The translations under genes and the position numbers were made by a program. The notes beneath the pieces are model-generated. The model saw only the letters and a program-made list of their open reading frames with translations, had not been told where the DNA came from and made no database searches. Shown one piece after another: positions 26,235 to 34,420 of a DNA stretch of 64,000 bases. How positions within the stretch are numbered: position 1 is the stretch's first letter; every line of letters starts with the position of its first letter. Source of the stretch: Frigoribacterium sp. PhB116 (GTDB taxonomy: Bacteria > Actinomycetota > Actinomycetes > Actinomycetales > Microbacteriaceae); the NCBI RefSeq assembly GCF_004364285.1, contig NZ_SOBE01000002.1:930001-994000 (forward strand), read 5' to 3'.

Positions 26235-26277
26235 GTTTCGACGGGCACCGGCGCCCGTCCAGCTCTGAGGGGGGCAC

Positions 26278-26652
26278 ATGAGCGAGGGATCGCAGGGCTT
26301 CGAGTCCGTCGAGGTGACGCGGCTGCGCCGCGAGATCGAGAGCGCCTGGGGCGCGTTCGACGACATCGACCAGATGGCGTGGGACCACCGCGTCCTCGTC
26401 GTCCGCTACGTGATCGGAGCGCTGCCCGACGCGGCCAGCGCCGCAGCCCGTGCCGGCCATGCCGGCCTGGCCCTCCGCCTCCTCGACGACGCGGCCCAGT
26501 TCCCGCCGCCGTGGGCGTCGATCTGCACCGGCTGGGTGCGTGCGCTCGCCGCCTCGCGCGCTGCCGTCGAGTTCCGGGACGCCCCGGTCTGGGTCGACGA
26601 CGAGCCCGCCGGGACCGCTGCCGGCTCGGCTCCGGCGCACAGCGTCGCCTGA
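26278..26652 (+). CDS. Hypothetical 124-residue protein
   Basis: No family recognised. Mostly helical and soluble: charged N terminus (FESVEVTRLRREIESAWGAF), a central Ala-rich helical pair (ARAGHAGLALRLLDDAAQF), and a Pro/Ala-rich C terminus. There are no membrane segments and one cysteine. The start follows a strong purine-rich site (TGAGGGGGG). A well-placed palindrome in the leader suggests it is a regulated gene. Confidence 0.65.
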   Translation: MSEGSQGFESVEVTRLRREIESAWGAFDDIDQMAWDHRVLVVRYVIGALPDAASAAARAGHAGLALRLLDDAAQFPPPWASICTGWVRALAASRAAVEFRDAPVWVDDEPAGTAAGSAPAHSVA

Positions 26653-26676
26653 GCACCTCGGCCTAGCGTCGGGGCC

Positions 26677-27435
26677 ATGACCTCTGCACCGTCCCGGGGC
26701 CGCGGCCGCCGTCGCGTCGGCCTGGTCCGCTTCGCCGCGACCGTGGTGACCGACTACGCCTTCGTCTGGCGCGTGCACCTCGTGCCGCGGTCCGGCCGCG
26801 TCGTCCCCGCACGGTGGCGGCACGGCGACCGCGCCCCCGTGCTGCTGCTGCCGGGCGTCTACGAGACCTGGCGGCACCTCCGGGTCATCGGCGAGCGCCT
26901 GTCCGGCCTCGGGCACCCGGTCGTCGTCGTGCCCGGCATGCGCCACAACCGGCAGCCGATCCCGGCGACCGCGGAGGCGGCGCAGCGCGTCCTCGACGCG
27001 CACGACCTGCGCGGGGTCGTCGTCGTCGCCCACAGCAAGGGCGGCCTCGTCGGCAAGTCGATGATGGTCGGCACCGACGTCGACCGGCGCATCGAGCGGA
27101 TGGTCGCGATCAACAGCCCGTTCTCGGGCACGCGCTGGTCGCGGGTGCTGCCGAACCCCGCGCTGCGGGCGTTCTCGCCCAGCGACGCCGCGCTGCTGCA
27201 GCTCGCCGAGCAGCTCGAGGCGAACGAGCGCATCGTCTCGATGGCCTCGGGCTTCGACGCGCACGTGACCGAGGGCAGCGAGCTGCCGGGAGCCGAGAAC
27301 GTGACGTTCCCCGTCGACGGGCACTTTCGGCCGCTCGGGAACCCCGCGTGCGTCGACATGATCGTGGCCGCGGTCGAGGGGGAGGACCCCCACGCTGCCG
27401 TCGACGCCCTCAGCGCCGAGGGCTCAGCGCCCTGA
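26677..27435 (+). CDS. Alpha/beta hydrolase, lipase-like
   Basis: 252 residues. VLLLPGVYETWRHLRVIGERL holds the oxyanion region and VVVVAHSKGGLVGKSMM the nucleophile elbow (Ser in HSKGG). NSPFSGTRWSRVL resembles class-2 triacylglycerol lipases, and the C-terminal VDGHFRPLGNP offers the catalytic His. It probably cleaves an ester; the substrate is unknown. The N terminus is Arg-rich without a signal peptide. TAGCGT (26664-26669) ends 7 nt before the ATG. Its 3' end overlaps the convergent hydrolase gene by 26 nt. Confidence 0.82.
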   Translation: MTSAPSRGRGRRRVGLVRFAATVVTDYAFVWRVHLVPRSGRVVPARWRHGDRAPVLLLPGVYETWRHLRVIGERLSGLGHPVVVVPGMRHNRQPIPATAEAAQRVLDAHDLRGVVVVAHSKGGLVGKSMMVGTDVDRRIERMVAINSPFSGTRWSRVLPNPALRAFSPSDAALLQLAEQLEANERIVSMASGFDAHVTEGSELPGAENVTFPVDGHFRPLGNPACVDMIVAAVEGEDPHAAVDALSAEGSAP

Positions 27436-28378
27436 CCGTCTCCCGCGGTCGCTCGACGTGCGCGAAGTGCCCGCAGCCGACCAGCACCGTCGTCCGCGCC
27501 TCCGGCAGCAGGTCCCGCAGCCGCACGAGGTCGTCCGGCCGCGCGAACGCGTCCTCCGCCCCGGCGACGACCGCGACCGGGCAGGTGATCCGCGCCCACG
27601 TGCCGGTGTCGTAGCCCACGCCCGACTCGACGGCCGCGACGAAGGCCCGCGGCCGGATCTCGGCGACGAACGCCTCGAGCACCGACCGGGGCACCCGACG
27701 CACGTGCCGGAAGACGGGAGCGGACAGCGTGCGCAGCAGGCCGACCCTGGCGGCACCGGCGAGCAGGGGGCCGGAGGCGCGGGGCAGCACCCGGAACACC
27801 ACCCGCAGCAGCACGAGGGCCGGCACCGTCCGCAGCCCGCGCCACGGCCGCGACGCGGCCTCGAGAGCGGAGAACGTCGTAGGGGAGACGAGCCCCAGCG
27901 ACCGCACGCGACCGGGCGTCTGGGCGGCGACGTGCAGCGCGACCAGGGCGCCGAGCGAGTGGCCGACGAGGTCGAAGCGGTCGAGCCCGCAGGAGTCGGC
28001 CACGGCGTGGACGACCCGGGACGCCGCGTGCACGTCGAGGGCGACGGCGGGGGCCGGGCTGGCACCCCAGCCCGGCAGGTCGATCAGCACGAGCGGGCCG
28101 GCGAGAGCCGCCGGGGCGTCCGCGCCGGCCTCGCGCACGGCACGGCGGAGCGGCAGCCACGTCGTCCACGAGCCGGCCGCCCCGTGCAGCATCACCGTCG
28201 CGGAGGCGCGGGCCGCGTCGCCGGCAGCGCCCACGTCGTCGAGGACGGCCGACCGGTGCAGCACGACCCGGCCGTCGGCGGTGTCGACGACGCCCTCGGC
28301 CAGGTCGCGCGCCTCCTCGGGGTCGAGCCCGAAGGGCGCGTAGGGGTCGCCGGGGGCCGCCCGCCGGTCGCCGGTCAC
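27410..28378 (-). CDS. Alpha/beta fold hydrolase
   Basis: 322 residues. ATVMLHGAAGSWTTWLPLR, LIDLPGWGASPAP and FDLVGHSLGALVALHVA (Ser in GHSLG) define the fold. GAEDAFARPDDLVRL and GCGHFAHVERPRETV supply the Asp and His. This pattern fits esterases, haloperoxidase-like enzymes or C-C hydrolases; the substrate is unknown. The GTG overlaps the stop of the FUSC-family gene (GTGA), so the two are co-translated. It converges and overlaps with a second hydrolase gene. Confidence 0.85.
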   Translation of the reverse strand: MTGDRRAAPGDPYAPFGLDPEEARDLAEGVVDTADGRVVLHRSAVLDDVGAAGDAARASATVMLHGAAGSWTTWLPLRRAVREAGADAPAALAGPLVLIDLPGWGASPAPAVALDVHAASRVVHAVADSCGLDRFDLVGHSLGALVALHVAAQTPGRVRSLGLVSPTTFSALEAASRPWRGLRTVPALVLLRVVFRVLPRASGPLLAGAARVGLLRTLSAPVFRHVRRVPRSVLEAFVAEIRPRAFVAAVESGVGYDTGTWARITCPVAVVAGAEDAFARPDDLVRLRDLLPEARTTVLVGCGHFAHVERPRETVRALSPRR

Positions 28379-29508
28379 TCGTCGATGATCTCTTCGCGCA
28401 CCCGGCGGATGTCCTCGAGCAGCGAACCGATCAGCACCCAGTGCTCCGGGTCGGGCCGGAGCACCCGCACCGGCGCCGTCAGGGCGGGGGCCTCGGGCCA
28501 GGCGTCGTGGCTCGTGTCGGCGTCGCCGACGTCGAACGGCGGGCGCTCGCCGCCGAGCGGGGGCTGTCCGTGCAGCCGACGCTCGTCCGGTGACGGCCCC
28601 GAGGAGGCGGGTGCCGAGCCGGCCTCGGCCTTCCGTCCCCGGAGCCGCAGGTCGTGTGCCGCCCGGTGCAGCTCCTCCGCGATCTGGCCCACGGCCGGGT
28701 CGTCCACGAGCTCGACGTCGTAGTTGTCGTGCACGGAGCGGGTCATTCCGACGGCGCGGTGCACGAGCGCCGTCAGCCGGACCAGCAGCGCCGCGTCCGC
28801 CTCGAGCACGGTCCGCTGCCGGCTCGCGCGCGGGTTGAGCATGAGGCTCTCCTCGCCCGCGGCGACGGCGGCGGCGGCCTTCGCCTGGAGGTCTCGCAGG
28901 CCTCGCGCCTGCACGAGCACGGCGCCGAGACGGTCGCGGTCGCTCGGCGTCGAGAGCACGGCGCCGAGCTCGTCCAGCACCGCCGCGAGGTCGCGGGTGA
29001 GGCGGCCGACCGCCAGGTGGGCGGGCGCGAGCAGCACCGGGGGGACCACGAGGGCGTTGATCGCCAGGGCGACCACGGCGCCGATGACGGTCTCGAGCAC
29101 CCGGTCGAGCGCGTAGTCGGGGGTCTGCGCCCCGATCGCGAGCACGAGCATCGCCGAGATGGGCACCTGGTTCGCGCTGCTCGGGGTGAGGCGGAGCGCC
29201 CACGAGACGAGCAGGCTGACGACGACGATGCCGAGGACGATCCAGGTGGAGGCGCCGAACAGCTGACCTGCTGCGAACGCGATCAGCACGCCCGCGACCA
29301 CGCCGACGCTCCGCTCGAGCCCGCGCACGAGCGACTGGTTGACGCTCGGCAGGACGACGAGCAGCGCGGCGATCGCGGCGAAGATCGGCAGGGGCTGCTG
29401 CAGCAGCGCGACCGACGCGAACCAGGCGACGACGACCGCGGCGGACGTCTTGGCGACCTGGAGCAGAGGGGTGCGCCGCGTCTGACGGATGCGCGAGACG
29501 AGGTGCAC
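28375..29508 (-). CDS. FUSC/aromatic acid exporter family membrane protein
   Basis: 377 residues. About six membrane segments occupy residues 18-165 (KTSAAVVVAWFASVALL to LVVPPVLLAPAHL), followed by a long helical cytoplasmic domain. LPSVNQSLVRGLERSVGVVAG resembles the FUSC/ArAE family, whose members export hydroxylated aromatic acids. Length suggests a half-size unit that dimerises. It overlaps and is coupled to an alpha/beta hydrolase, perhaps supplying or removing the same compound. GTG start with GGGAG upstream. Confidence 0.78.
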   Translation of the reverse strand: MHLVSRIRQTRRTPLLQVAKTSAAVVVAWFASVALLQQPLPIFAAIAALLVVLPSVNQSLVRGLERSVGVVAGVLIAFAAGQLFGASTWIVLGIVVVSLLVSWALRLTPSSANQVPISAMLVLAIGAQTPDYALDRVLETVIGAVVALAINALVVPPVLLAPAHLAVGRLTRDLAAVLDELGAVLSTPSDRDRLGAVLVQARGLRDLQAKAAAAVAAGEESLMLNPRASRQRTVLEADAALLVRLTALVHRAVGMTRSVHDNYDVELVDDPAVGQIAEELHRAAHDLRLRGRKAEAGSAPASSGPSPDERRLHGQPPLGGERPPFDVGDADTSHDAWPEAPALTAPVRVLRPDPEHWVLIGSLLEDIRRVREEIIDE

Positions 29509-29602
29509 GCTCCCGAGGATACCGTCGCGCCCGCATCACGATCGGGTAACCGTGCCGCGCCGTCGGCCCGCGGTGGCGGCCTCCGACGGGTTTACTGAAC
29601 GC

Positions 29603-30847
29603 GTGTGGCCGAACTCAGCAGAGGTGCTCCCCGCGGCCTTCGCCGGCTCGGGGCTCACCGTCGTCGCCTTCCGGCCCCACTCGGTCGAGCCCTCCGGGCA
29701 CGGGTTCCTCTACGGCTACGAGGTCGACACGGTCGACGAGGCGGGCACCTCCGACACGGTCCTGACCTTCATCGACACGGACGTGTCGACGGCGGACGCG
29801 ACGAGCGTCCTCACCACCGACCCGTCGACGGGGCAGCAGCTCGCCGTCTGGGCCTACCCGGCCGACCCGCTCCTCCCGGCACTCGCCGGCGTCACCTACC
29901 CCGACCGCGTCACCGAGTCGCTGGCCGCGCTCGGCATCGTGGTCACCTCGCCGACCCTCAGCGTCGCCGCGTACCGGCCGGGCAAGAGGGCGGTCATCCG
30001 GCTCGACTCGCCCGAGACGACCGTGTTCGTCAAGGTCGTCCGCCCCGACCGCGTCGCCCCGATCGTCGCCCAGCACGAGGCATTCCGAGCGCAGGGCCTC
30101 CCGGTGCCCCGCGTGCTCGCGTCGCGGCCCGACGGGCTCCTCGTGCTCGAGCGAGTCCCCGGCGTGCCGGCGGGGCAGCGCGTCGCCGACCTCGCGGACG
30201 AGCCGCGCTTCGTGCGGCAGATCGTCGACCTCGGCCGGCTGGTCGCCGGCGTGCACATCACGAACCGGGCCCAGTCGGACGCCCTCGACCACGCGGACTG
30301 GCACCGCGGCACGCTGTCGACGGCCCTGCCGCAGCGTGCGCCCGAGATCCACGCCCTGTACGGCGAGATCGAGCGTCGGCGGTCGTCCTGGACGGGCGAC
30401 GCCCTCGCCGTCATCCACGGCGACCTCCACCTCGAGCAGCTCTTCGTGGACCCGGAGCGGCCGTGGCACGTCACCGGCCTGCTCGACATCGACACCGCCG
30501 GGCTCGGCCACCCCGCCCGCGACGCCGCGGCCCTGGTCGCCCACCTCGTCGTCACGGGGCAGTGGCACCGCGGCAACGGCGACGAGTCCGAGGCTCGCGC
30601 GTGCGAGCGGCTCGCGGACGAGCTCTCGCGCACCTGGGCGCGCGCGGCGCCGGAGCTCGCCGACCGCCTCGCCCCGGCGGCCGCGGCCCAGCTGCTCGCC
30701 CACGCGGGGGGCCAGGCGACGCTCGGCACGGACACCGGGCGGCGCAAGGCGGAGCAGCTGCTCGGCGCCGCGGCCGGGGCCCTCGGCGGCTGGCCGGCCC
30801 CCGCCGCCCGCGACACGGCGGCGCCCGGTGGCGTCGCGGGCGCGTGA
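29603..30847 (+). CDS. Aminoglycoside-phosphotransferase-fold kinase
   Basis: 414 residues. VFVKVVRP holds the ATP-binding lysine, VIHGDLHLEQLFVD the catalytic loop (Asp) and LLDIDTAGLGHPARD the metal-binding DxD. In the Brenner loop HGDxxxxN the usual Asn is Gln (HGDLHLEQ), as in the maltokinase 6 kb on. It is longer than drug-resistance APH enzymes and has an N-terminal domain of ~150 residues, so a sugar or other small-molecule kinase is likelier than an antibiotic-modifying enzyme. TTTACT (29591-29596) ends 6 nt before this GTG, which supports the start. Confidence 0.78.
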   Translation: MWPNSAEVLPAAFAGSGLTVVAFRPHSVEPSGHGFLYGYEVDTVDEAGTSDTVLTFIDTDVSTADATSVLTTDPSTGQQLAVWAYPADPLLPALAGVTYPDRVTESLAALGIVVTSPTLSVAAYRPGKRAVIRLDSPETTVFVKVVRPDRVAPIVAQHEAFRAQGLPVPRVLASRPDGLLVLERVPGVPAGQRVADLADEPRFVRQIVDLGRLVAGVHITNRAQSDALDHADWHRGTLSTALPQRAPEIHALYGEIERRRSSWTGDALAVIHGDLHLEQLFVDPERPWHVTGLLDIDTAGLGHPARDAAALVAHLVVTGQWHRGNGDESEARACERLADELSRTWARAAPELADRLAPAAAAQLLAHAGGQATLGTDTGRRKAEQLLGAAAGALGGWPAPAARDTAAPGGVAGA

Positions 30848-31272
30848 GCGCGTAAAGTAGGGCGCAGCACCGTCCGTGTCGTCGTCCGACACGGTGGGTC
30901 CGACACGACCGGCGGCGGCTCGTCCGCCTCGCAGGTCTGTGTCGGCCAGGTCCGTGTCGGCCAGGTCTGCACGGGCCCGGTGACGTGTCGCCGGCACCGC
31001 GCCTCCTCCGCACCTCGCGTCTGAGGCTGGTTCCGTCCGTCCGTGCCTTCCCGCCGTCCGACCCGAAGTCGTCCGGTCGTGTCTCGTCTCGCCCCGGTGT
31101 CCGCACCGCGGCGGTCCGTCGCGTCGGGGCAGGCGAGGGCCGGGGCACACGAGAGCCGGCGCAGACGAGAGCCGGGGCCAGCCCCCGGGCCGGAGCGCCG
31201 CACCGCAGCACCACCCGTCGTCGCTCGACGACACAGCACCGTCGACCGTCGCGTCGACCACGAGGAGGAGCC
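30848..31272 (+). other. 425-bp gap with tandem repeats upstream of the SNF2 gene
   Basis: I see no credible gene. TAAAGT (30853-30858) could be a -10 box. CCGTGTCG/CGACACGG (30874-30881/30887-30894) forms a hairpin. Three 15-bp units CAGGTC(T/C)GTGTCGGC, the third degenerate, run from 30932 to 30976. Two 16-bp units CA(C/G)ACGAGAGCCGG(C/G)G run from 31146 to 31177. It may be a long 5' UTR or a decayed region. Confidence 0.5.
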
Positions 31273-33405
31273 TTGGCTCGACCAGGCCAGCGTCAGCAGG
31301 GCGGCACCCGCACCGCCCCCCAGAAGCACCGCCGCCGCGAGGTGGACAACGACGGGCTCATCCCCGTCCTCGCCCGGGCCGTGCGCGAGGTGGAGGCCGC
31401 CGCCCAGCGCGGGCAGGTGAAGCCCTCCAGCCGCACGAAGTTCCAGGTCATCGCGCTGCTGATGCGCGAGGAGCGCGCCCGCGTCAAGGTCGACAAGGCG
31501 ATCAGCGACTCCGAGCGCGCCGAGCAGATGAAGCGCCTCGACGGCGTCGCCCAGATCCTCGCGAAGACCGCGGCCCGCGACACGTCGCTCATCGCCCTGC
31601 TCGGCGAGGACGCGGTCGTGTCCGAGAGCGCCAAGGCCCTCAAGCGCGACATGCAGATGTCCGCCGGCATGGAGCTCGCGCCCGAGGAGCAGGTCGTCGT
31701 GCGCGAGGCCGCGCCCGTCGCGCCCGTCTCCGAGCGCCAGGTCGTGCCGCAGTCGGTCGTCTCGCGTCAGCTCGCCAACCCGTTCCTGCCGCCGGACTTC
31801 TCGCTCGCCGAGGTCACCCGCGAGGTGCACCCGGTGCGCCTCGCCAACTGGGAGCTCTTCGGCCCGCTCTTCAAGTCGTTCGAGTACGGCGCCGGCGGCG
31901 GATCCGCGTGCATGCCGCTCCCCGAGCCGACGACCGTCGACGCCCCGGCCGGCGCGACTCTCATGCACCACCAGGCACAGCTCGTCGAGTCCGCCCGCCA
32001 GGGCCACCGCACCTACCTGCTCGCCGACGAGCCCGGCCTCGGCAAGACGGCCCAGTCGCTGCTCGCCGCGCAGGCGGCAGGCGCCTACCCGCTGCTCGTC
32101 GTCGTGCCCAACGTCGTCAAGACGAACTGGGCCCGCGAGGTCCAGCTCTGGACGCCGACCCGCACGGCCACGGTCATCCACGGCGACGGCGACACCCTCG
32201 ACGCCTTCGCCGACGTGGTGATCGTCAACTACGAGGTGCTCGACCGCCACGTCGGCTGGCTGGGCGACCTCGGCTTCAAGGGCATGATCGTCGACGAGGC
32301 GCACTTCATCAAGAACAAGGAGTCGCAGCGGTCACGGCACGTGCTGCAGCTGTCGGAGCGCATCCGCTCGCGCACGGCGCACCCGCTGCTGATGGCGCTC
32401 ACCGGCACGCCGCTGATCAACGACATCGAAGATTTCCGGGCGATCTGGGAGTTCCTCGGCTGGATCGGCGACAAGAAGCCCGCCGCCGAGCTCATGGAAC
32501 AGCTCGAGGAGGCGGGCCTCACGCCGGCCGATCCCGGCTTCTTCTCGTCCGCCCGCGAGATCGTCATCGACCTCGGCATCGTCCGACGCCGCAAGGTCGA
32601 CGTCGCCGCGGACATCCCGGCCCGCCGCATCGCCGACCTCCCCGTCGAGCTCGACGACGAGGCCGGTCGCTCCATCCGCGAGGCCGAGCGCGAGCTGGCC
32701 CGCCGTCTCGTCTCCCGGTACCGGTCCGCGCTCGCGGCCCGCACCTCCGGCGTCCGGGTCGAGGGGATCGACCACGACCTGGTGCGCCAGGTCGCCAAGT
32801 GGGAGCTCGAGGACACGACCACCGCGAAGAACGGCGAGAACGTCTTCAGCATGGTGCGCCGCATCGGCCAGGCCAAGGCCGGGCTCGCCGCGGACTACAC
32901 CGCGCAGCTCGCCCGCAACGTCGGCAAGGTCGTCTTCTTCGCCAAGCACATCGACGTGATGGACGTCGCCGAACAGACCTTCGCGAAGCGCGGCATCAAG
33001 TACTCGTCGATCCGCGGCGACCAGACGCCGGCCGTGCGCCAGCGCCAGATCGACGCGTTCGTGGACGACCCCGAGGTCGAGGTCGTCGTCTGCTCGCTCA
33101 CGGCGGCCGGCGTCGGGCTCAACCTGCAGGTCGCGTCGAACGTCGTGCTCGCCGAGCTGTCGTGGACGGACGCCGAGCAGACGCAGGCCATCGACCGCGT
33201 GCACCGCATCGGCCAGGAAGAACCCGTCACCGCCTGGCGCGTCATCGCCGCCCAGACCATCGACACGAAGATCGCCGAGCTGATCGACAGCAAGGCGGGC
33301 CTCGCGGCGCGCGCCCTCGACGGCGACGACAGCGAGGTGGTCGACTCGACCGACATCCAGCTCAGCGCGCTCGTCGCCCTCCTCACGGAGGCCCTCGCCG
33401 AGTAG
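31273..33405 (+). CDS. SNF2-type DEAD/DEAH-box ATPase
   Basis: 710 residues with a TTG start. The SWI2/SNF2 core begins near residue 220: LADEPGLGKTAQS (motif I, with Pro where DEMGLGKT is usual), IVDEAHFIKN (motif II), LTGTPLINDIEDF (motif III), VVFFAKHIDVMDV, and QAIDRVHRIGQ (motif VI). The N-terminal ~200 residues are helical and charged, without a known domain. It probably translocates on DNA to remodel protein-DNA complexes. TTG was chosen because GAGGAGGAG lies just upstream and the frame before it is repetitive and Arg-rich. Confidence 0.88.
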   Translation: MARPGQRQQGGTRTAPQKHRRREVDNDGLIPVLARAVREVEAAAQRGQVKPSSRTKFQVIALLMREERARVKVDKAISDSERAEQMKRLDGVAQILAKTAARDTSLIALLGEDAVVSESAKALKRDMQMSAGMELAPEEQVVVREAAPVAPVSERQVVPQSVVSRQLANPFLPPDFSLAEVTREVHPVRLANWELFGPLFKSFEYGAGGGSACMPLPEPTTVDAPAGATLMHHQAQLVESARQGHRTYLLADEPGLGKTAQSLLAAQAAGAYPLLVVVPNVVKTNWAREVQLWTPTRTATVIHGDGDTLDAFADVVIVNYEVLDRHVGWLGDLGFKGMIVDEAHFIKNKESQRSRHVLQLSERIRSRTAHPLLMALTGTPLINDIEDFRAIWEFLGWIGDKKPAAELMEQLEEAGLTPADPGFFSSAREIVIDLGIVRRRKVDVAADIPARRIADLPVELDDEAGRSIREAERELARRLVSRYRSALAARTSGVRVEGIDHDLVRQVAKWELEDTTTAKNGENVFSMVRRIGQAKAGLAADYTAQLARNVGKVVFFAKHIDVMDVAEQTFAKRGIKYSSIRGDQTPAVRQRQIDAFVDDPEVEVVVCSLTAAGVGLNLQVASNVVLAELSWTDAEQTQAIDRVHRIGQEEPVTAWRVIAAQTIDTKIAELIDSKAGLAARALDGDDSEVVDSTDIQLSALVALLTEALAE

Positions 33406-33451
33406 CTGCACCTCGCGCCGGACTGCCGTCTCGACACTGCACCGGCCGCCC

Positions 33452-33515
33452 CGGCGGGCGAGTTCGTCGGTCCCGGGCCGTCATGGCAGCCCGGCTGCGA
33501 CGAACTCGCCCGCCG
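33452..33515. repeat. Long inverted repeat between SNF2 and VOC genes
   Basis: Perfect 18-bp arms (33452-33469 CGGCGGGCGAGTTCGTCG; 33498-33515) with a 28-nt interior that itself holds CCGGGC/GCCCGG. It could terminate SNF2 transcripts, but the long arms, structured interior and lack of a U-run resemble an extragenic palindrome. CGCCTCCCAGGAGGCG just after it forms a further small hairpin. Confidence 0.65.
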
Positions 33516-33588
33516 TCGAGGGACGCCTCCCAGGAGGCGGGAGTTGGGTCGGGTGACCACCACACGCACGCACCCGAAGGAGCACCCC

Positions 33589-33984
33589 ATGCCCGAGATC
33601 CAGGGCTACGCCCACGTCGCCATCACCGTGTCCGACCTCGACGCGAGCCTCGCGTTCTACGAGTCGCTGCTCGGTGCTCCGCCCGTCGGGCAGATCGTGC
33701 TGGACGGGCTCGACCGTCGCCTCTTCTCGGTCGGCAACGGCCAGATCCTCGGCGTGACCGCCTACACCGAGGGCAAGGCAGTCCCCTTCGACCCGACCGT
33801 GCCCGGCCTCGACCACATCGGCTTCGCCGTGGCCGACCGCGACGCCGTCGTCGCCTGGCAGGAGCACGCCGCGTCGGTCGGCATCGAGTCCGACCTCGAG
33901 GACCCCGACTTCGGCACCACCCTGATGGTCAAGGACCCCGACGGCAACCAGATCGAGTTCTTCGCGGCCGCACCGCAGAGCTGA
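33589..33984 (+). CDS. VOC family (glyoxalase/dioxygenase superfamily) protein
   Basis: 131 residues. It starts IQGYAHVAITVSDLDASLAF and ends DPDGNQIEFFAAA, the paired beta-alpha-beta-beta-beta units of the vicinal oxygen chelate fold. His in YAHVAI, His in GLDHIGFAV and Glu in NQIEFF are placed as metal ligands. It could act in glyoxal detoxification, ring cleavage or drug binding; the function is not resolved. GAAGGAGC gives a strong ribosome-binding site. Confidence 0.85.
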   Translation: MPEIQGYAHVAITVSDLDASLAFYESLLGAPPVGQIVLDGLDRRLFSVGNGQILGVTAYTEGKAVPFDPTVPGLDHIGFAVADRDAVVAWQEHAASVGIESDLEDPDFGTTLMVKDPDGNQIEFFAAAPQS

Positions 33985-33998
33985 CGCGACTCGGCGCA

Positions 33999-34042
33999 CG
34001 AGAACGCCCCGCGCCTCCTGAGGGAGGGACGGGGCGTTCTCG
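33999..34042. terminator. Bidirectional intrinsic terminator
   Basis: A perfect 13-bp stem (CGAGAACGCCCCG and its complement) with an 18-nt loop containing GCGCCTCC, between convergent VOC and mycoredoxin genes. Confidence 0.85.
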
Positions 34043-34072
34043 CGTCGCAGGCGCCGGTGCGCCTGGTGGCTG

Positions 34073-34345
34073 TCAGAGCCCGAGCTTCGCCTTCACGTCG
34101 GCGAGCGACGGGTTCGTCGCGGTCGAGCCGTCGGGGAAGATCACGGTCGGCACCGTCTGGTTGCCGCCGTTGACGCTCTCGACGATCTCGGCGGTGCCCG
34201 CGACCTCTTCGATGTTGACCTCGGTGAAGCCGATGCCCTGCTTGCCGAGCTGCTGCTTCAGGCGGGCGCAGTAGCCGCACCACGACGTGCTGAACATCGT
34301 GATGGAGCCGGCTTCGGGGACGTAGGAGGTGGCGGTGTCGGTCAT
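34073..34345 (-). CDS. Mycoredoxin (glutaredoxin-like)
   Basis: 90 residues. ITMFSTSWCGYCARLKQQL holds the CxxC pair in the WCGYC context typical of mycoredoxin-1, and TVPTVIFPDGS holds the cis-Pro. It reduces mycothiol mixed disulfides in actinobacteria. The ATG was preferred over a GTG two codons earlier because TAGCCT (34357-34352) ends 6 nt upstream of the ATG. Confidence 0.92.
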   Translation of the reverse strand: MTDTATSYVPEAGSITMFSTSWCGYCARLKQQLGKQGIGFTEVNIEEVAGTAEIVESVNGGNQTVPTVIFPDGSTATNPSLADVKAKLGL

Positions 34346-34420
34346 GGGCACAGGCTATGCCCGGTCGGCGGTGAGGGACGGGGGAGTTGGCTGGGAGGAA
34401 CGACACGAGGAGGACACACC

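Noticed and set aside
29603-30847. Aminoglycoside resistance gene
   Set aside because: Only the kinase fold is shared. Length, N-terminal domain and the HGDLHLEQ loop fit a metabolic small-molecule kinase better.
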